Notes: a model not told the origin generated them from the letters alone. 64,000 bases of DNA from Clostridia bacterium (GCA_017440805.1 JAFSGN010000002.1:1-64000); one strand, 5' to 3'; shown: positions 41,807 to 52,033, numbered from the stretch's first letter. Numbers and translations are program-made.

Positions 41807-42519
41807 ATAAGTTCCTCCTTGAAAAATACAGGTCCGTCTTTACAAACCCTTTTATATCCGTTTTTTGTCTGTATGGAGCATCCCATACAGGCACCGAATC
41901 CGCATCCCATCCGTTCCTCAAGACTTAACTGGCACACTGCATCATATTTGCAGAGTGCCCTGAGCATCGGCATGGGACCGCAGGCATATAAAGCATCAAA
42001 GGACATGGTGTCCAGAACATCGGTGACAAAGCCTTTAATACCGTAACTTCCGTCATTTGTAGTCACTTTTACATCTATGCCCAGACTTCTGAACTCATTT
42101 TCGTAAAATACATCGCGGGCTGATGTAAATCCCAGGACTGCAGTGGGTTTTATTCCTTTTTCAATGAGTTTTTTGCACAGCATATAAAGAGGAGGCACAC
42201 CCACACCGCCGCCTGCAACAACACAGTTTTTGCTGTTGTTCACGGTAAAACCGTTGCCAAGTCCTGTCAAAATATCAAGTTCATAGCCTTCGGGAAGCAG
42301 GGACATTTTTTCGGTACCCTGACCTACAGCCTTGTATATCAGACGCAATGTATTTTCTTCACAGTCGCACACCGAAATGGGACGGCGCAGATAAAATTCG
42401 GGCAAGGCAATGTTCACAAACTGACCGGGGGAGGTTATTTCGGAGGTGTCGCCTTCAAGAATCATTTCATAAACACTGTCCGCAATGGTTCTCTGAGAAA
42501 TAATTTTAAATTTCGGCAT
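41791..42519 (-). CDS. pyrK: Dihydroorotate dehydrogenase electron-transfer subunit
   Basis: 242 residues. FAD domain with YLRRPISVCD, NAD-binding VAGGGVGVPPLYML, and the C-terminal [2Fe-2S] cluster in EERMGCGFGACMGCSI. It passes electrons from PyrD to NAD. Confidence 0.94.
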   Translation of the reverse strand: MPKFKIISQRTIADSVYEMILEGDTSEITSPGQFVNIALPEFYLRRPISVCDCEENTLRLIYKAVGQGTEKMSLLPEGYELDILTGLGNGFTVNNSKNCVVAGGGVGVPPLYMLCKKLIEKGIKPTAVLGFTSARDVFYENEFRSLGIDVKVTTNDGSYGIKGFVTDVLDTMSFDALYACGPMPMLRALCKYDAVCQLSLEERMGCGFGACMGCSIQTKNGYKRVCKDGPVFFKEELIWDTI

Positions 42520-42531
42520 AATAAAAATCCT

Positions 42532-43815
42532 TTATTTTTCTGTCATATTTTTCTTCCACACAATTTTATTGTCCAGAATTGTCATAATATTCTGACCGAA
42601 TACTTCTCTTCCTTCAAAGGGCGAACTTTTGCCTGCGGAAACAAAGTTTTGCGAGTCAACCGTGTATTTTGTGCTGAGCCTGTAAATACAGAAGTTTGCC
42701 GGTTCTCCTTTTTCTATAACCGCAGAGGGAAGATTGAATATTTTCCTGGGGTTTACGGACATAAGTTCAATTAGTTTTTCCAGCGAAATAATATTTTTTT
42801 TAACCAGTTCGGTGTATAGTACGGGAAAAGCGGTTTCAAGTCCCACAACTCCCATAAGACTGTCACGCAGACCGCCCCGCTTTTCGTTTTTGGAGTGAGG
42901 CGCATGGTCAGTGGCAATCACATCAATTGTTCCGTCGCGTATACCTTCAATCAAGGCATCGCGGTCGCGGGCGGAACGAATGGGCGGATTCATTTTAAAT
43001 CTGCCGTCGTTCTGCAAATCCATATCGCACATGGTAAGGTAGTGCGGGGCGGTTTCGCAGGTAACTTTCAGTCCTTCCGCTTTTGCTTTGCGTATCAAAT
43101 CAACCGTTTCTGCACAGGAAATGTGGCATACATGATACCTTGTGCCGTATTTTTTGGCAAGTCTGATGTCTCTTTCGACCTGATGGTATTCGCTTTCGGA
43201 AGAGATACCTTTGTGACCGTTCAATGCGGCATATTCTCCGTCGTGGATGTATCCGCCGTTCAAAAGCGACTCGTCTTCACAGTGCGCGGCAATAATAACT
43301 TTCTTTTTTGCCGCCTGTTTCATCGCCTTTTCCATAAGGCTTTTTTCCTGAACCCCTGTTCCGTCGTCGGTAAAGGCTACGGCATATTCCGACATCTGTT
43401 CAAAGTCCACAAGTTCTCCCTTTCCTTTTCTGCCTTTTGTTATGGCAGAGTACGGAAAACAGGAAATAACGGCATCACGGTCTATAATATCCTGCTGAAC
43501 AAGAATATTTTCAGGGCAGTCGGGGGGCGGAATAAGGTTGGGCATAAGACATACTGCCGTATATCCCGCGCGTGCCGCCGTAAGACTTCCGTTTTTTATG
43601 GTTTCTTTGTATGAAAATCCGGGCTCGCGGAAATGAACATGAAGGTCGGCAAATCCGGGAAACACATAACAGTCGGGACAGTTTATTATCTGTGGATTAT
43701 CAACAGGCGGAAGATTGTCGCCTATTTCGTTTATAACGCCGTCGACAATAAATAAATCTGCCTGTTTAAATCCGCCTTTGGAGTACACATACGCACCTTT
43801 TATAAGTTGATTCAA
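42532..43815 (-). CDS. pyrC: Dihydroorotase
   Basis: 427 residues. Metal site DLHVHFREPG, later HCEDESL, HISCAETV and ATDHAPHS. It closes carbamoyl-aspartate to dihydroorotate. The start codon is TTG at 43815, seven bases after GGAG. Confidence 0.94.
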   Translation of the reverse strand: MNQLIKGAYVYSKGGFKQADLFIVDGVINEIGDNLPPVDNPQIINCPDCYVFPGFADLHVHFREPGFSYKETIKNGSLTAARAGYTAVCLMPNLIPPPDCPENILVQQDIIDRDAVISCFPYSAITKGRKGKGELVDFEQMSEYAVAFTDDGTGVQEKSLMEKAMKQAAKKKVIIAAHCEDESLLNGGYIHDGEYAALNGHKGISSESEYHQVERDIRLAKKYGTRYHVCHISCAETVDLIRKAKAEGLKVTCETAPHYLTMCDMDLQNDGRFKMNPPIRSARDRDALIEGIRDGTIDVIATDHAPHSKNEKRGGLRDSLMGVVGLETAFPVLYTELVKKNIISLEKLIELMSVNPRKIFNLPSAVIEKGEPANFCIYRLSTKYTVDSQNFVSAGKSSPFEGREVFGQNIMTILDNKIVWKKNMTEK

Positions 43816-43833
43816 TTTGCTTCTCCTTTAAAA

Positions 43834-44703
43834 TTACTCAACGGCTCTTTTGAGAACAGCCATTCTTACATAAACACCGTTGTTAATCTGTTTGAATATA
43901 CGGCTTCTGTCGCATTCAACAATTTCATCGGTAAGTTCCGCACCTCTGTTATAAGGTCCCGGATGCATAATAATAGCATCTTTTTTCATCTTTTCAAGGC
44001 GTTTTGCGTTCATGCCGTAAAGAGTGTTATACTCTGCTTCGGTCATGTTCTGTGCAATCTGATGGCGTTCATGCTGAACTCTGAGCAGCATAACAACATC
44101 CATATTTTCCACCGCCTCGTCCAGAGTGATGGGGGAAGCGGCAATAGTGTCGTCACGGTAGGTTTCGGGGCAAGCATAATAGGTATTCATCCCCAGACGC
44201 TTGAAAATTTCAAAGTTGGTATGTGCAACACGGGAATGCTTGACATCACCCACAATGGCAATGTTGAGTCCCTCAAATTTGCCGAATTCCTGGCGGATGG
44301 TAAGTAAATCAAGGAGGCTTTGTGTAGGATGGTTGCCGGTACCGTCTCCTGCATTGAGTATAGGCACTTTAACATTGGAAATCTGCTTGTAGTATTCATT
44401 TTCAACATGGCGGATAACCAGTGCGGAAACTCCCATACTCTCAAAGGTTTTTACAGTGTCGTAAAAGGTTTCGCCTTTTTTCATAGACGATGCCTCGGGA
44501 GAAAAATTGAGAATGCCGAATCCAAGATGAAGTTCTGCCGATTCAAAACTGTAATGTGTTCTGGTAGACGGCTCAAAAAACAGATTTGCAACAATTTTGC
44601 CGTTGCAGGGATAGTTCATACCCGAACGGAAAAGTTCTGCCTGGTCCAGAATACCGTAAACCTCATCCACCGACAAATCACTTAAAGTAAGTAAACTTTT
44701 CAC
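43834..44703 (-). CDS. pyrB: Aspartate carbamoyltransferase, catalytic subunit
   Basis: 289 residues from GTG 44703, which follows GGAGG with six bases between. Motifs FFEPSTRTHYSFE, GDGTGNHPTQSLLDL and MHPGPYNRG are those of ATCase. No pyrI regulatory subunit is present. An in-frame ATG at 44751 would give 16 extra residues but lies inside the attenuator hairpin and lacks a site. The GTG overlaps the stop of a leader ORF (ATGTGA). Confidence 0.93.
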   Translation of the reverse strand: MKSLLTLSDLSVDEVYGILDQAELFRSGMNYPCNGKIVANLFFEPSTRTHYSFESAELHLGFGILNFSPEASSMKKGETFYDTVKTFESMGVSALVIRHVENEYYKQISNVKVPILNAGDGTGNHPTQSLLDLLTIRQEFGKFEGLNIAIVGDVKHSRVAHTNFEIFKRLGMNTYYACPETYRDDTIAASPITLDEAVENMDVVMLLRVQHERHQIAQNMTEAEYNTLYGMNAKRLEKMKKDAIIMHPGPYNRGAELTDEIVECDRSRIFKQINNGVYVRMAVLKRAVE

Positions 44704-44792
44704 ATTAAACCTCCGTAAAAAAAGTCTTTTCGGCACACCGAAAAGACACATAATATCATTTTTATACTCGCATAATTCCAGCGTTCTTTCAC
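44700..44792 (-). CDS. pyr operon leader peptide (30 aa, putative)
   Basis: On the minus strand a GTG at 44792 opens a 30-codon frame that passes through the attenuator hairpin and its T-run (coding Phe-Phe-Tyr) and stops at TGA 44702-44700, overlapping the pyrB GTG. It resembles in layout the E. coli pyrBI leader. The ribosome site in front (AATCAG) is poor; an internal in-frame ATG (44759) is an alternative start. Confidence 0.5.
   Translation of the reverse strand: MKERWNYASIKMILCVFSVCRKDFFYGGLM
44717..44747 (-). terminator. Attenuator in the pyr leader
   Basis: GTCTTTTCGG / CCGAAAAGAC, a perfect 10-bp stem (44724-44733 with 44738-44747) with a 4-base loop, is followed by seven T residues on the minus strand, 13 bases before the pyrB start. 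I see no PyrR-binding consensus in the leader. Confidence 0.88.
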
Positions 44793-44798
44793 CTGATT

Positions 44799-44827
44799 AT
44801 TATATCATATACAACTCATATTGTCAA
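44799..44827 (-). promoter_or_regulatory. Consensus promoter of the pyr operon
   Basis: On the minus strand TTGACA (44822-44827), 17-base spacer, TATAAT (44799-44804). The leader RNA is about 90 bases long. Confidence 0.92.
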
Positions 44828-44925
44828 TATCTTTTTAGGAGATTATACCCAAAATTAATATTTTTTTCACATAAAAACCGCAAAATTTCCCTTTCTTCCG
44901 AGGGTAAGAATTTTATCGGTATATC

Positions 44926-44954
44926 TTGACAAAAAAATAAAAAAAAAGTATAAT
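44926..44954 (+). promoter_or_regulatory. Consensus promoter of azlCD
   Basis: TTGACA (44926-44931), 17-base A-rich spacer, TATAAT (44949-44954). Confidence 0.9.
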
Positions 44955-45004
44955 TATCAGAGTATATATTTACATTGACAGTCAGAATTTTGCGGAGGTA
45001 TTTT

Positions 45005-45721
45005 TTGCAGAACACAAAGTTTTCCATGTTCAGAAGAGGTGCGGCAGATGCTGTGCCGGTGTTTTTGGGTTATTTCACGGTTGCCATTACTTTCGGGGTT
45101 ATAGCAACAGGAAAAGGACTGTGGTCCTGGTGCCCGATAATTATGTCCATGACCTGTCTTTCGGGAACAGGTCAGTTTGTTGGTATAGACCTTATTGCAT
45201 CACTTGCGTCTTTTGCGGAATTATTCAGTGCCATACTGGTTATAAATGCACGGTATTTTCTTATGGGGCTTTCCCTTTCTCAGAAACTTCCGCCGGAGAT
45301 AAAACTGTGGCAGAGGTTTATAATCGCTTTCGGTAATACCGATGAAAATTTTGCTATTGCGATGCTTCCCGAAAAACAAGTCACATTCCCGTATTTTCTC
45401 GGACTTATGTTTTCGTCGTGGAACGGATGGGTGTGGGGTACGGTGATGGGAGTTTTTTTGGGCAATGTAATTCCCCCGTCGGTGACAAGCGCTATGGGAG
45501 TTGCACTTTACGCTATGTATATAGCAATTATAGTGCCTCCTGCCGTAAAGTCAAAGCCAATTATGACGGTTATTGCTGTTGCGTGTATAATAAGTTGCAT
45601 AATAAAATTTGTTCCGATTTTTTCGTCTCTCGGCGGCGGATGGTCAGTAATTATAAGCGGAGTTGCGGCATCTGCACTTGGTGCGGTCCTGTTTCCGATG
45701 GAGGTGACACAAGATGACTGA
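45005..45721 (+). CDS. azlC: Branched-chain amino acid exporter, large subunit
   Basis: 238 residues from TTG 45005, six bases after GGAGG; a further upstream TTG at 44975 has no site. AzlC motifs: RRGAADAVPVFLGYFTVAITFG, SGTGQFVGIDL and NARYFLMGLSLS. With AzlD it forms an exporter for branched-chain or related amino acids. Ends with an 8-base overlap into azlD. Confidence 0.9.
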   Translation: MQNTKFSMFRRGAADAVPVFLGYFTVAITFGVIATGKGLWSWCPIIMSMTCLSGTGQFVGIDLIASLASFAELFSAILVINARYFLMGLSLSQKLPPEIKLWQRFIIAFGNTDENFAIAMLPEKQVTFPYFLGLMFSSWNGWVWGTVMGVFLGNVIPPSVTSAMGVALYAMYIAIIVPPAVKSKPIMTVIAVACIISCIIKFVPIFSSLGGGWSVIISGVAASALGAVLFPMEVTQDD

Positions 45722-46064
45722 AATGACACTTGAGTATCTTGTTTTATGCCTGGTAATAATGTTTTTGGTTACCTATGGACTCAGAATGGTGTCCCTTGTG
45801 CTTTTACGGAAGAAACTTACGGGAAAGTTTATTTACTCGTTCCTGAGTTATACCCCGTACGGTGTGCTGGGAGCAATGATTTTTCCCGACATTTTCTTTT
45901 TCACCCAGACAGGTGTTTCCATTACGGCGGGAGAATTTATTTGTGCGGCGGTAGGTTTTGCAACGGCAGTGATTCTGTCACTTTTCAAAAGAGGTCTTAC
46001 CACGGTGTCTCTCGGTGCCGTGGTGGCGGTATTTATTGTTCAGCAGTTAATGCAGTTAATCTGA
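45714..46064 (+). CDS. azlD: Branched-chain amino acid exporter, small subunit
   Basis: 116 residues, four membrane helices, AzlD type (VTYGLRMVSLVLLRKK, LSYTPYGVLGAMIFPDIF). Preceded by GGAGGTG inside the end of azlC, so it is coupled to it. Confidence 0.9.
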   Translation: MTEMTLEYLVLCLVIMFLVTYGLRMVSLVLLRKKLTGKFIYSFLSYTPYGVLGAMIFPDIFFFTQTGVSITAGEFICAAVGFATAVILSLFKRGLTTVSLGAVVAVFIVQQLMQLI

Positions 46065-46151
46065 TTTTTGCATTTTGTTTTAAATAAAAAACTCAATACC
46101 ATGTACTATATTTTAAGTTAATAATTATTTCTTTGGAAAGGGTGTATTTAA

Positions 46152-48005
46152 ATGGCAGAAAATATGGAAAAAGGCGGAATTTCGGTACAAACCGAGCATA
46201 TATTCCCCATAATAAAGAGATGGCTTTACTCGGATAAGGAGATTTTTTTGCGAGAACTTGTTTCAAACGCAAGTGACGCCATAACAAAATACCGCCGTCT
46301 TGTTTCGCTCAATCAGGCACAGGACGACGGAAAAACCCCCAGAATTGATGTTATAGTAGATAAGCAGAACAAAACTCTCACCGTAGCAGATAACGGTATA
46401 GGTATGTCCTCCGACGAGATAAAGAAATACATCAATCAGATTGCTCTGTCGGGTGCGTTGGAATTTATTCAGAAATACGAGGACCAGAAAAATGACGCGG
46501 GAATAATCGGTCATTTCGGTCTCGGATTTTATTCCGCGTTTATGGTGGCTGACACAGTGGATATAAACACAAAATCCTTTGTTGAAAGCGAAAAACCTGC
46601 ATTCTGGACCTGCAGCGAAGCGGGTGAATTTTCCATGGGTGACGGTGATAAACAGGACAGAGGAACACAGGTTGTTCTTCATGTGAATGATGATGAGCAG
46701 GAGTTCCTTGACGCGACAAAAATAAAGGAAATTCTTACAAAATACTGCTCATTTATGCCTATTGAGATTTATTTTACCGAAGTGGGAAAAGAGCCGGAAA
46801 AGAATGAAGACGGCACTGAAAAACCCATTCAGCCCATAAATGATACAAACCCCTTGTGGCAGAAATCCCCCTCGGAATGCAAGGAAGAAGACTATAAAGA
46901 TTTTTACAAAAAGTTATTCAATGATTTCCGCGAACCGCTTTTCCAGGTTCATATAAATGCGGACTATCCGCTTAATTTCAAGGGAATTATCTACTTTCCC
47001 CGTCTTATGCATGAATATGAAAATCTCGAGGGACAGATAAAACTTTACTACAATCAGGTGTTTGTTGCAGACAACATAAAAGAGGTTATCCCCGAATATC
47101 TTATGATGCTCAAAGGTGTTCTGGACTGCCCCGAACTTCCGTTGAATGTATCAAGAAGTTATCTGCAGAATAACGGATATGTTTCAAAAATTTCCTCACA
47201 TATTATCAAAAAAATTGCCGATAAACTTGTTTCTCTGTTTAATGGGGAAAGAGAAAATTACGAAAAGTTCTGGGATGATATAAAACCCTTTATAGAATAC
47301 GGTTGCATGAAGGACAGAAAGTTCTATGACCGTGTAAAAGATATTATATTGTTCAAAACAACAGAGGGCAAATATATAACCCGTTCCGAATATTTTGAGG
47401 GCGATGCAAAAGACAAAATATACTATGCAACCGACAAGGTTCAGCAAAACAGATATATCAATCTTCTCAAAAACCAGAATATAACGGTTGTAATGCTGGA
47501 TGCGGTAATAGACCAGCAGTTTATAACTTTCCTTGAAAAAGAGGCAGAAACCAAGTTTGTCCGTGTTGACTCTGAGGTTGACTCCGCACTCAAGAGCGAC
47601 GGTGAAATAGTTGAAAATGAAGTACTTAAGGACTTCTTCAAAAAGTCGCTGGGTAAGGATGACATGGAAGTAAAGTGTGAAATGCTCAAGGATGAAACAA
47701 TCCCTGCAGTTATCACCCTTTCCGAACAGCAACGCCGTTTTGCAGATATGATGAGAATGTACTCAAGAAGCAACGGCGGTGTTGAGATGCCTCCCATGCC
47801 CACAGATGAAAAACTGGTAATAAATATGGCAAATCCTTTGATTAAAAAGATAGAGGGTATGCTGTCTGATGCTGATTTGAAACTGAAAGCCGAAAAATTC
47901 GCAAAGCAGGTTTATATGTTGGCGGTTCTTTCACAGCGTTCTCTGACGGTTGACGAAATGAATGATTTTGTCAATGCATCTCAGGATATACTTTTAAATT
48001 CATGA
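46152..48005 (+). CDS. htpG: Chaperone HtpG (Hsp90)
   Basis: 617 residues. The GHKL ATPase domain has VSNASDAITKYR, VADNGIGMSSDEI and GHFGLGFYSAFMVAD; the middle domain has LPLNVSRSYLQ; the C-terminal dimerization domain is present. Cytosolic ATP-dependent chaperone. The site AAAGGGTG lies seven bases before ATG, the same as before the rimM ATA. Its stop overlaps mnmE (ATGA). Confidence 0.95.
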   Translation: MAENMEKGGISVQTEHIFPIIKRWLYSDKEIFLRELVSNASDAITKYRRLVSLNQAQDDGKTPRIDVIVDKQNKTLTVADNGIGMSSDEIKKYINQIALSGALEFIQKYEDQKNDAGIIGHFGLGFYSAFMVADTVDINTKSFVESEKPAFWTCSEAGEFSMGDGDKQDRGTQVVLHVNDDEQEFLDATKIKEILTKYCSFMPIEIYFTEVGKEPEKNEDGTEKPIQPINDTNPLWQKSPSECKEEDYKDFYKKLFNDFREPLFQVHINADYPLNFKGIIYFPRLMHEYENLEGQIKLYYNQVFVADNIKEVIPEYLMMLKGVLDCPELPLNVSRSYLQNNGYVSKISSHIIKKIADKLVSLFNGERENYEKFWDDIKPFIEYGCMKDRKFYDRVKDIILFKTTEGKYITRSEYFEGDAKDKIYYATDKVQQNRYINLLKNQNITVVMLDAVIDQQFITFLEKEAETKFVRVDSEVDSALKSDGEIVENEVLKDFFKKSLGKDDMEVKCEMLKDETIPAVITLSEQQRRFADMMRMYSRSNGGVEMPPMPTDEKLVINMANPLIKKIEGMLSDADLKLKAEKFAKQVYMLAVLSQRSLTVDEMNDFVNASQDILLNS

Positions 48006-49360
48006 GTACCGTTGCGGCAATTTCCACCCCTTACGGAAAAGGCGGTATAGCCGTAATCCGTATATCAGGAGAGACGGCGTTTGAGGTGGCAGATAAATGC
48101 TTTAAACCGCAGTTTAAAGAGTCTTTTTCCGATTGTCAGCCCAGATATGCGGTGTACGGCAGTATAATAAAAGACGGAGCAGAAATAGACTGCGGAATAG
48201 CCACATTTTTTAAAGGCCCCGCCTCTTTTACCGGTGAAGATATGGTTGAAATATCCTGCCACGGCGGTATACAGATAACTGCTATGGTACTGGAAGCGGT
48301 ACTGTGCTGCGGTGCACAACAGGCAGGTCCGGGAGAGTTTACAAAAAGGGCATTTCTGAATAATAAACTGACACTTACTCAGGCAGAGGCGGTGGCTGAA
48401 CTGCTGGACGCCGAAAGTGAGGCAGCGGCACTGCTTTCCCACAGTCAGCTTTTGGGGAAACTAAGCGAGAAAACCGATGTCATACACGATACTCTTGTAA
48501 GACTTATATCAACCCTTTATGCCTCTGTCGACTATCCCGAAGAGGACCTTGAGGATATGAGAGACAGTACACTTGAGGAAGAACTTGTCTCTCTTTCGGA
48601 GAAAACTCTTGAGTTGAAAAACAGTTATAAAACCGGAAAGGCAGTGACAGGCGGAGTTGATACTGCAATTGTGGGATGCCCCAATGCAGGAAAATCTTCT
48701 CTGTTCAACGCTCTTGCCCGTGAGGACAGGGCGATTGTTACGGACATTCCGGGTACAACAAGAGATATTATTGATGTCAGGGTAAAGGTGGGAAATATAC
48801 TTCTCAATCTTAAAGACACAGCGGGTATCCGTGACGATACTTCTGACGAGGTTGAAAAAATCGGTGTGGGGTATTCCATTGATGCCATTGAAAAAAGCGA
48901 ACTTATCATCGGAGTGTTTGACGGTTCAAAACCTCTTACTCCTGACGATATGTATATAATTTCAAAACTTGAATCCTGCAAAAAACAGGTTATAGCAGTG
49001 GTCAATAAAAGCGATAAGCAAAATTTCCGTGTGCATGACCTGCCCTTTGATACTGTGGCGGTAAGTACTGCCGACGGAAGCGGAATAGAACAACTCATGG
49101 AAAAAATCACAGACCTTTACGACAGTATGCGTATAAGTATGTCTGACGGAGGACTTATAACCAATGCCCGTCAGTACTCCAATATATTCAAGGCACATAA
49201 TCTTATAACTGAAGCACTGGACAATCTCAGGGGCGGTATGAAAGATATGTGCGGAATACTTCTGGAAAGTGCCCTGAGAGAACTTTGCGAACTTGACGGA
49301 AGAACTGTGGGGCAGGAAATAGTAGACAGCATTTTTTCACGCTTTTGCGTTGGAAAATAA
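48002..49360 (+). CDS. mnmE: tRNA modification GTPase MnmE
   Basis: 452 residues. N-terminal folate-binding domain (GPASFTGEDMVEISCHGG), G domain with GCPNAGKSSLFNAL, DIPGTTRD, DTAGIRDD and NKSD, and C-terminal FCVGK with the catalytic Cys. With MnmG it makes 5-(carboxymethyl)aminomethyl-U34 in tRNAs. Overlaps htpG by 4 bases, an unusual operon partner. Confidence 0.96.
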   Translation: MSTVAAISTPYGKGGIAVIRISGETAFEVADKCFKPQFKESFSDCQPRYAVYGSIIKDGAEIDCGIATFFKGPASFTGEDMVEISCHGGIQITAMVLEAVLCCGAQQAGPGEFTKRAFLNNKLTLTQAEAVAELLDAESEAAALLSHSQLLGKLSEKTDVIHDTLVRLISTLYASVDYPEEDLEDMRDSTLEEELVSLSEKTLELKNSYKTGKAVTGGVDTAIVGCPNAGKSSLFNALAREDRAIVTDIPGTTRDIIDVRVKVGNILLNLKDTAGIRDDTSDEVEKIGVGYSIDAIEKSELIIGVFDGSKPLTPDDMYIISKLESCKKQVIAVVNKSDKQNFRVHDLPFDTVAVSTADGSGIEQLMEKITDLYDSMRISMSDGGLITNARQYSNIFKAHNLITEALDNLRGGMKDMCGILLESALRELCELDGRTVGQEIVDSIFSRFCVGK

Positions 49361-49457
49361 TGAAAAGTTTTTAAAAGTATTTTTTGCAGTCAAAGGTTTA
49401 TCCGCGGTTAAATCTTTACGGCAGTGCAGTCAGTAAATAATTTTTTAAGGAATAATT

Positions 49458-51332
49458 ATGGAATTAAAATGTGATATTGCGGTTGTCGGCGGCGGACACG
49501 CAGGTATTGAAGCCGCACTTGCATCGGCAAGGATGGGACATAATACAATACTTTTCACTCTCAATCTTGATGCGGTTGGAAATATGCCCTGTAATCCGTC
49601 TATAGGCGGAACGGGGAAAGGACATCTGGTGTATGAAATAGATGCACTGGGAGGTCAGATGGGAGTTGCGGCAGACCGTGTCTGTCTGCAAAGCCGTATG
49701 CTCAATCTGGGCAAAGGTGTTGCAGTTCACTCACTTCGTATGCAGGCGGACAGACGCAGATATCAGATTTTAATGAAACAGACCATAGAACAGACAAAAA
49801 ATCTGTCACTTATACAGGCGGAAATTGTGTCGCTCAAAAAAGACGGCGACGGCGGATTTCTTGTGGGTACCCGGTACGGTGCGGTTTACAGTGCGAAAGC
49901 GGTAATTGTCTGTGCAGGAACATATCTCTGCGGAAGAGTAATAGTGGGAGATGTGTCCTATTCATCCGGCCCGGATAATATGCACCCGGCAGATTTCCTT
50001 ACCGACAGTCTCAAAGAAATGGGTATTGAGATTCTGAGATTCAAGACCGGAACACCTGCAAGAATACATAAAGACAGTATAGATTATTCTGTGTTGGAGG
50101 AACAGTGCGGAGACAGTGAACCGTACAACTTCTCTTACAACACAGACAGATGCGAATTCAGACAAAGAACACAGAAAAAATGCTATATAGCATACACAAA
50201 CGCCGAAACCCACCGTATTATAAGAGAAAATCTTCACCGTTCCCCGCTATATTCAGGCAATATACGGGGTGTAGGTCCTCGATACTGTCCCAGTATCGAG
50301 GATAAAGTGGTAAGGTTTGCGGACAAGGAAAGACACCAGCTTTTTCTTGAACCTATGGGCGAAGATACATCGGAAATATATGTTCAGGGCCTCAGTTCTT
50401 CATTGCCCGAAGATGTACAGAGAGCTTTTCTTCATTCAATAAAAGGACTTGAAAACGCAGTTATTATGCGTACTGCGTATGCGATTGAATACGACTGTAT
50501 AGACCCTACACAACTTAAACCCACTCTTGAATTTAAAAATATTCCCGGACTTTACGGTGCAGGTCAGTTCAACGGTACTTCGGGATATGAAGAAGCGGCG
50601 GCACAAGGACTTGTGGCGGGAATAAATGCATCACTGAAACTTCAGGGCAGAGAGCCTATGGTACTTACCCGTGACAGTTCATATATAGGAACATTGATTG
50701 ACGACCTGGTTACAAAAGGAACAAATGAGCCGTATCGTATAATGACTTCACGATGTGAGTACCGCCTGGTACTGCGTCAGGACAATGCAGACAAGAGAAT
50801 GTTTGAATACGGAAAATATGCAGGACTCTTAAGTGAGCAGTATATAAAGGATAAACAGCAACTTTTTGATAACATAGAACAGGAAATCAAAAGGGCGGAA
50901 AAGACAGTTATTTCTCCCACGCAACAGGTTAATGACATATTAAGAAGTGTAAATTCCTGTGAGATTACAACCGGTGTAAAACTTTCAGACCTGCTCAGAC
51001 GCCCTGAAATAGATTATAATGTACTTGCACCTGTTGATACCGAACGCCCCGATTATGGAAAAGATAACGACCGTGTGTATCTCAGGGCACAGACAGAACT
51101 CAAATATGCAGGATATATAAAGAAACAGTACCTTGAAATAGAAGCCTTCAAAAAACTTGAAAATAAAAAACTGCCTTCCGATTTCGACTATTCCCAAATA
51201 AAGGGAATACGCCTTGAGGCAGCACAGAAACTCAACAAAATGAAACCCGAAAGTATAGGTCAGGCTTCCAGAATTTCAGGCATAAGCCCTGCGGATATAT
51301 CGGTATTGCTTATTTACTTTAATTTAAAGTGA
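49458..51332 (+). CDS. mnmG: tRNA uridine-34 modification enzyme MnmG
   Basis: 624 residues. FAD-binding [64 protein letters not shown], and the C-terminal MnmE-binding helical domain. Partner of MnmE. The 97-base gap to mnmE has no clear terminator, so both may be in one transcript. The usual rsmG/parA neighbours of the replication origin are absent. Confidence 0.96.
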   Translation: MELKCDIAVVGGGHAGIEAALASARMGHNTILFTLNLDAVGNMPCNPSIGGTGKGHLVYEIDALGGQMGVAADRVCLQSRMLNLGKGVAVHSLRMQADRRRYQILMKQTIEQTKNLSLIQAEIVSLKKDGDGGFLVGTRYGAVYSAKAVIVCAGTYLCGRVIVGDVSYSSGPDNMHPADFLTDSLKEMGIEILRFKTGTPARIHKDSIDYSVLEEQCGDSEPYNFSYNTDRCEFRQRTQKKCYIAYTNAETHRIIRENLHRSPLYSGNIRGVGPRYCPSIEDKVVRFADKERHQLFLEPMGEDTSEIYVQGLSSSLPEDVQRAFLHSIKGLENAVIMRTAYAIEYDCIDPTQLKPTLEFKNIPGLYGAGQFNGTSGYEEAAAQGLVAGINASLKLQGREPMVLTRDSSYIGTLIDDLVTKGTNEPYRIMTSRCEYRLVLRQDNADKRMFEYGKYAGLLSEQYIKDKQQLFDNIEQEIKRAEKTVISPTQQVNDILRSVNSCEITTGVKLSDLLRRPEIDYNVLAPVDTERPDYGKDNDRVYLRAQTELKYAGYIKKQYLEIEAFKKLENKKLPSDFDYSQIKGIRLEAAQKLNKMKPESIGQASRISGISPADISVLLIYFNLK

Positions 51333-51437
51333 TGCCGGAAAAACCTTTGCATTTTACCAAAACATATCCAATAAATTTTTAGTATGGACTGTATATAAAC
51401 AGTAATTTCTGTCTGCCTGTGAATAATATATAATTTT

Positions 51438-51980
51438 CTAAAACCAAGTATAGCCGACATGAGTTCGGCTCTTTTCGGCTATACCAAAGGAAGCAAGAAT
51501 TGCAAACAGGGAGAAGAGAACGGCGAGCCATTTCCATCCTTTGCCCAATCCGTTTACAATGTAATACATCGGTCCGCCTACCCAGTCGCCTTTCTGGTTG
51601 CGTTCTCTGAAGTGTACGGAAAGTACAACCTCGGAGTACTTGATAATCATACCTAAAAGAGCCGCAATCCACAGCCAGAAGATAGCACCGTAACCGCCCA
51701 TGGCAATTGCCTGACTGGTACCTACGATGTTACCTGTACCTACCGTTGCGGCAAGAGCCGTGGTAAGTGCCTGGAAGGGTGTAACCGAGCCTTCTTTTGC
51801 TTCGGATTTCTCAAATACTTTGCCAATTGTGTTCTTAAGGGTATAACCGAATTTTCTGAACTGAAGTCCTCGGTTGCGGATGGTGAAATACACACCGCCC
51901 ACTGCAACACAGGGAAGTAGGATATACATCCAGGCTACTGTGTTCAGAGTACCGGTAAAGAAATTTAAAATTGTCTGCAT
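51438..51980 (-). pseudogene. Truncated alanine/glycine:cation symporter (AGCS)
   Basis: 180 residues where the family has about 450. The first ~167 residues are a good AGCS N-terminus (FRKFGYTLKNTIG, TPFQALTTALAATVGTGNIVG, GAIFWLWIAALLGMIIKYSEV, WVGGPMYYI), ending in LASFGI; then 13 unrelated residues and a stop replace the normal continuation. Promoter and ribosome site are intact, so the loss is probably recent. The break falls on a palindrome (51448-51484). Confidence 0.85.
51448..51484. repeat. Inverted repeat at the break of the truncated symporter
   Basis: GTATAGCCGA (51448-51457) pairs with TCGGCTATAC (51475-51484) around a loop that contains a further TTCGGCT. It supplies the new C-terminal codons and the stop of the truncated gene; the minus-strand RNA could form a hairpin followed by TTGGTTTTAG. 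Confidence 0.7.
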
Positions 51981-52033
51981 GAAAATTCTCCTTTGTTATT
52001 TTTATGGCCTGTGTGACAGTGCCAACAATTTGC

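Noticed and set aside
44704-44751. N-terminal extension of PyrB to 305 residues from ATG 44751
   Set aside because: That ATG lies inside the attenuator stem with no site, while GTG 44703 has GGAGG at the right distance and gives a normal ATCase length.
49458-51332. Replication origin next to mnmG
   Set aside because: mnmE-mnmG are often near oriC, but there is no rsmG, parA, dnaA, rpmH or DnaA-box cluster here.
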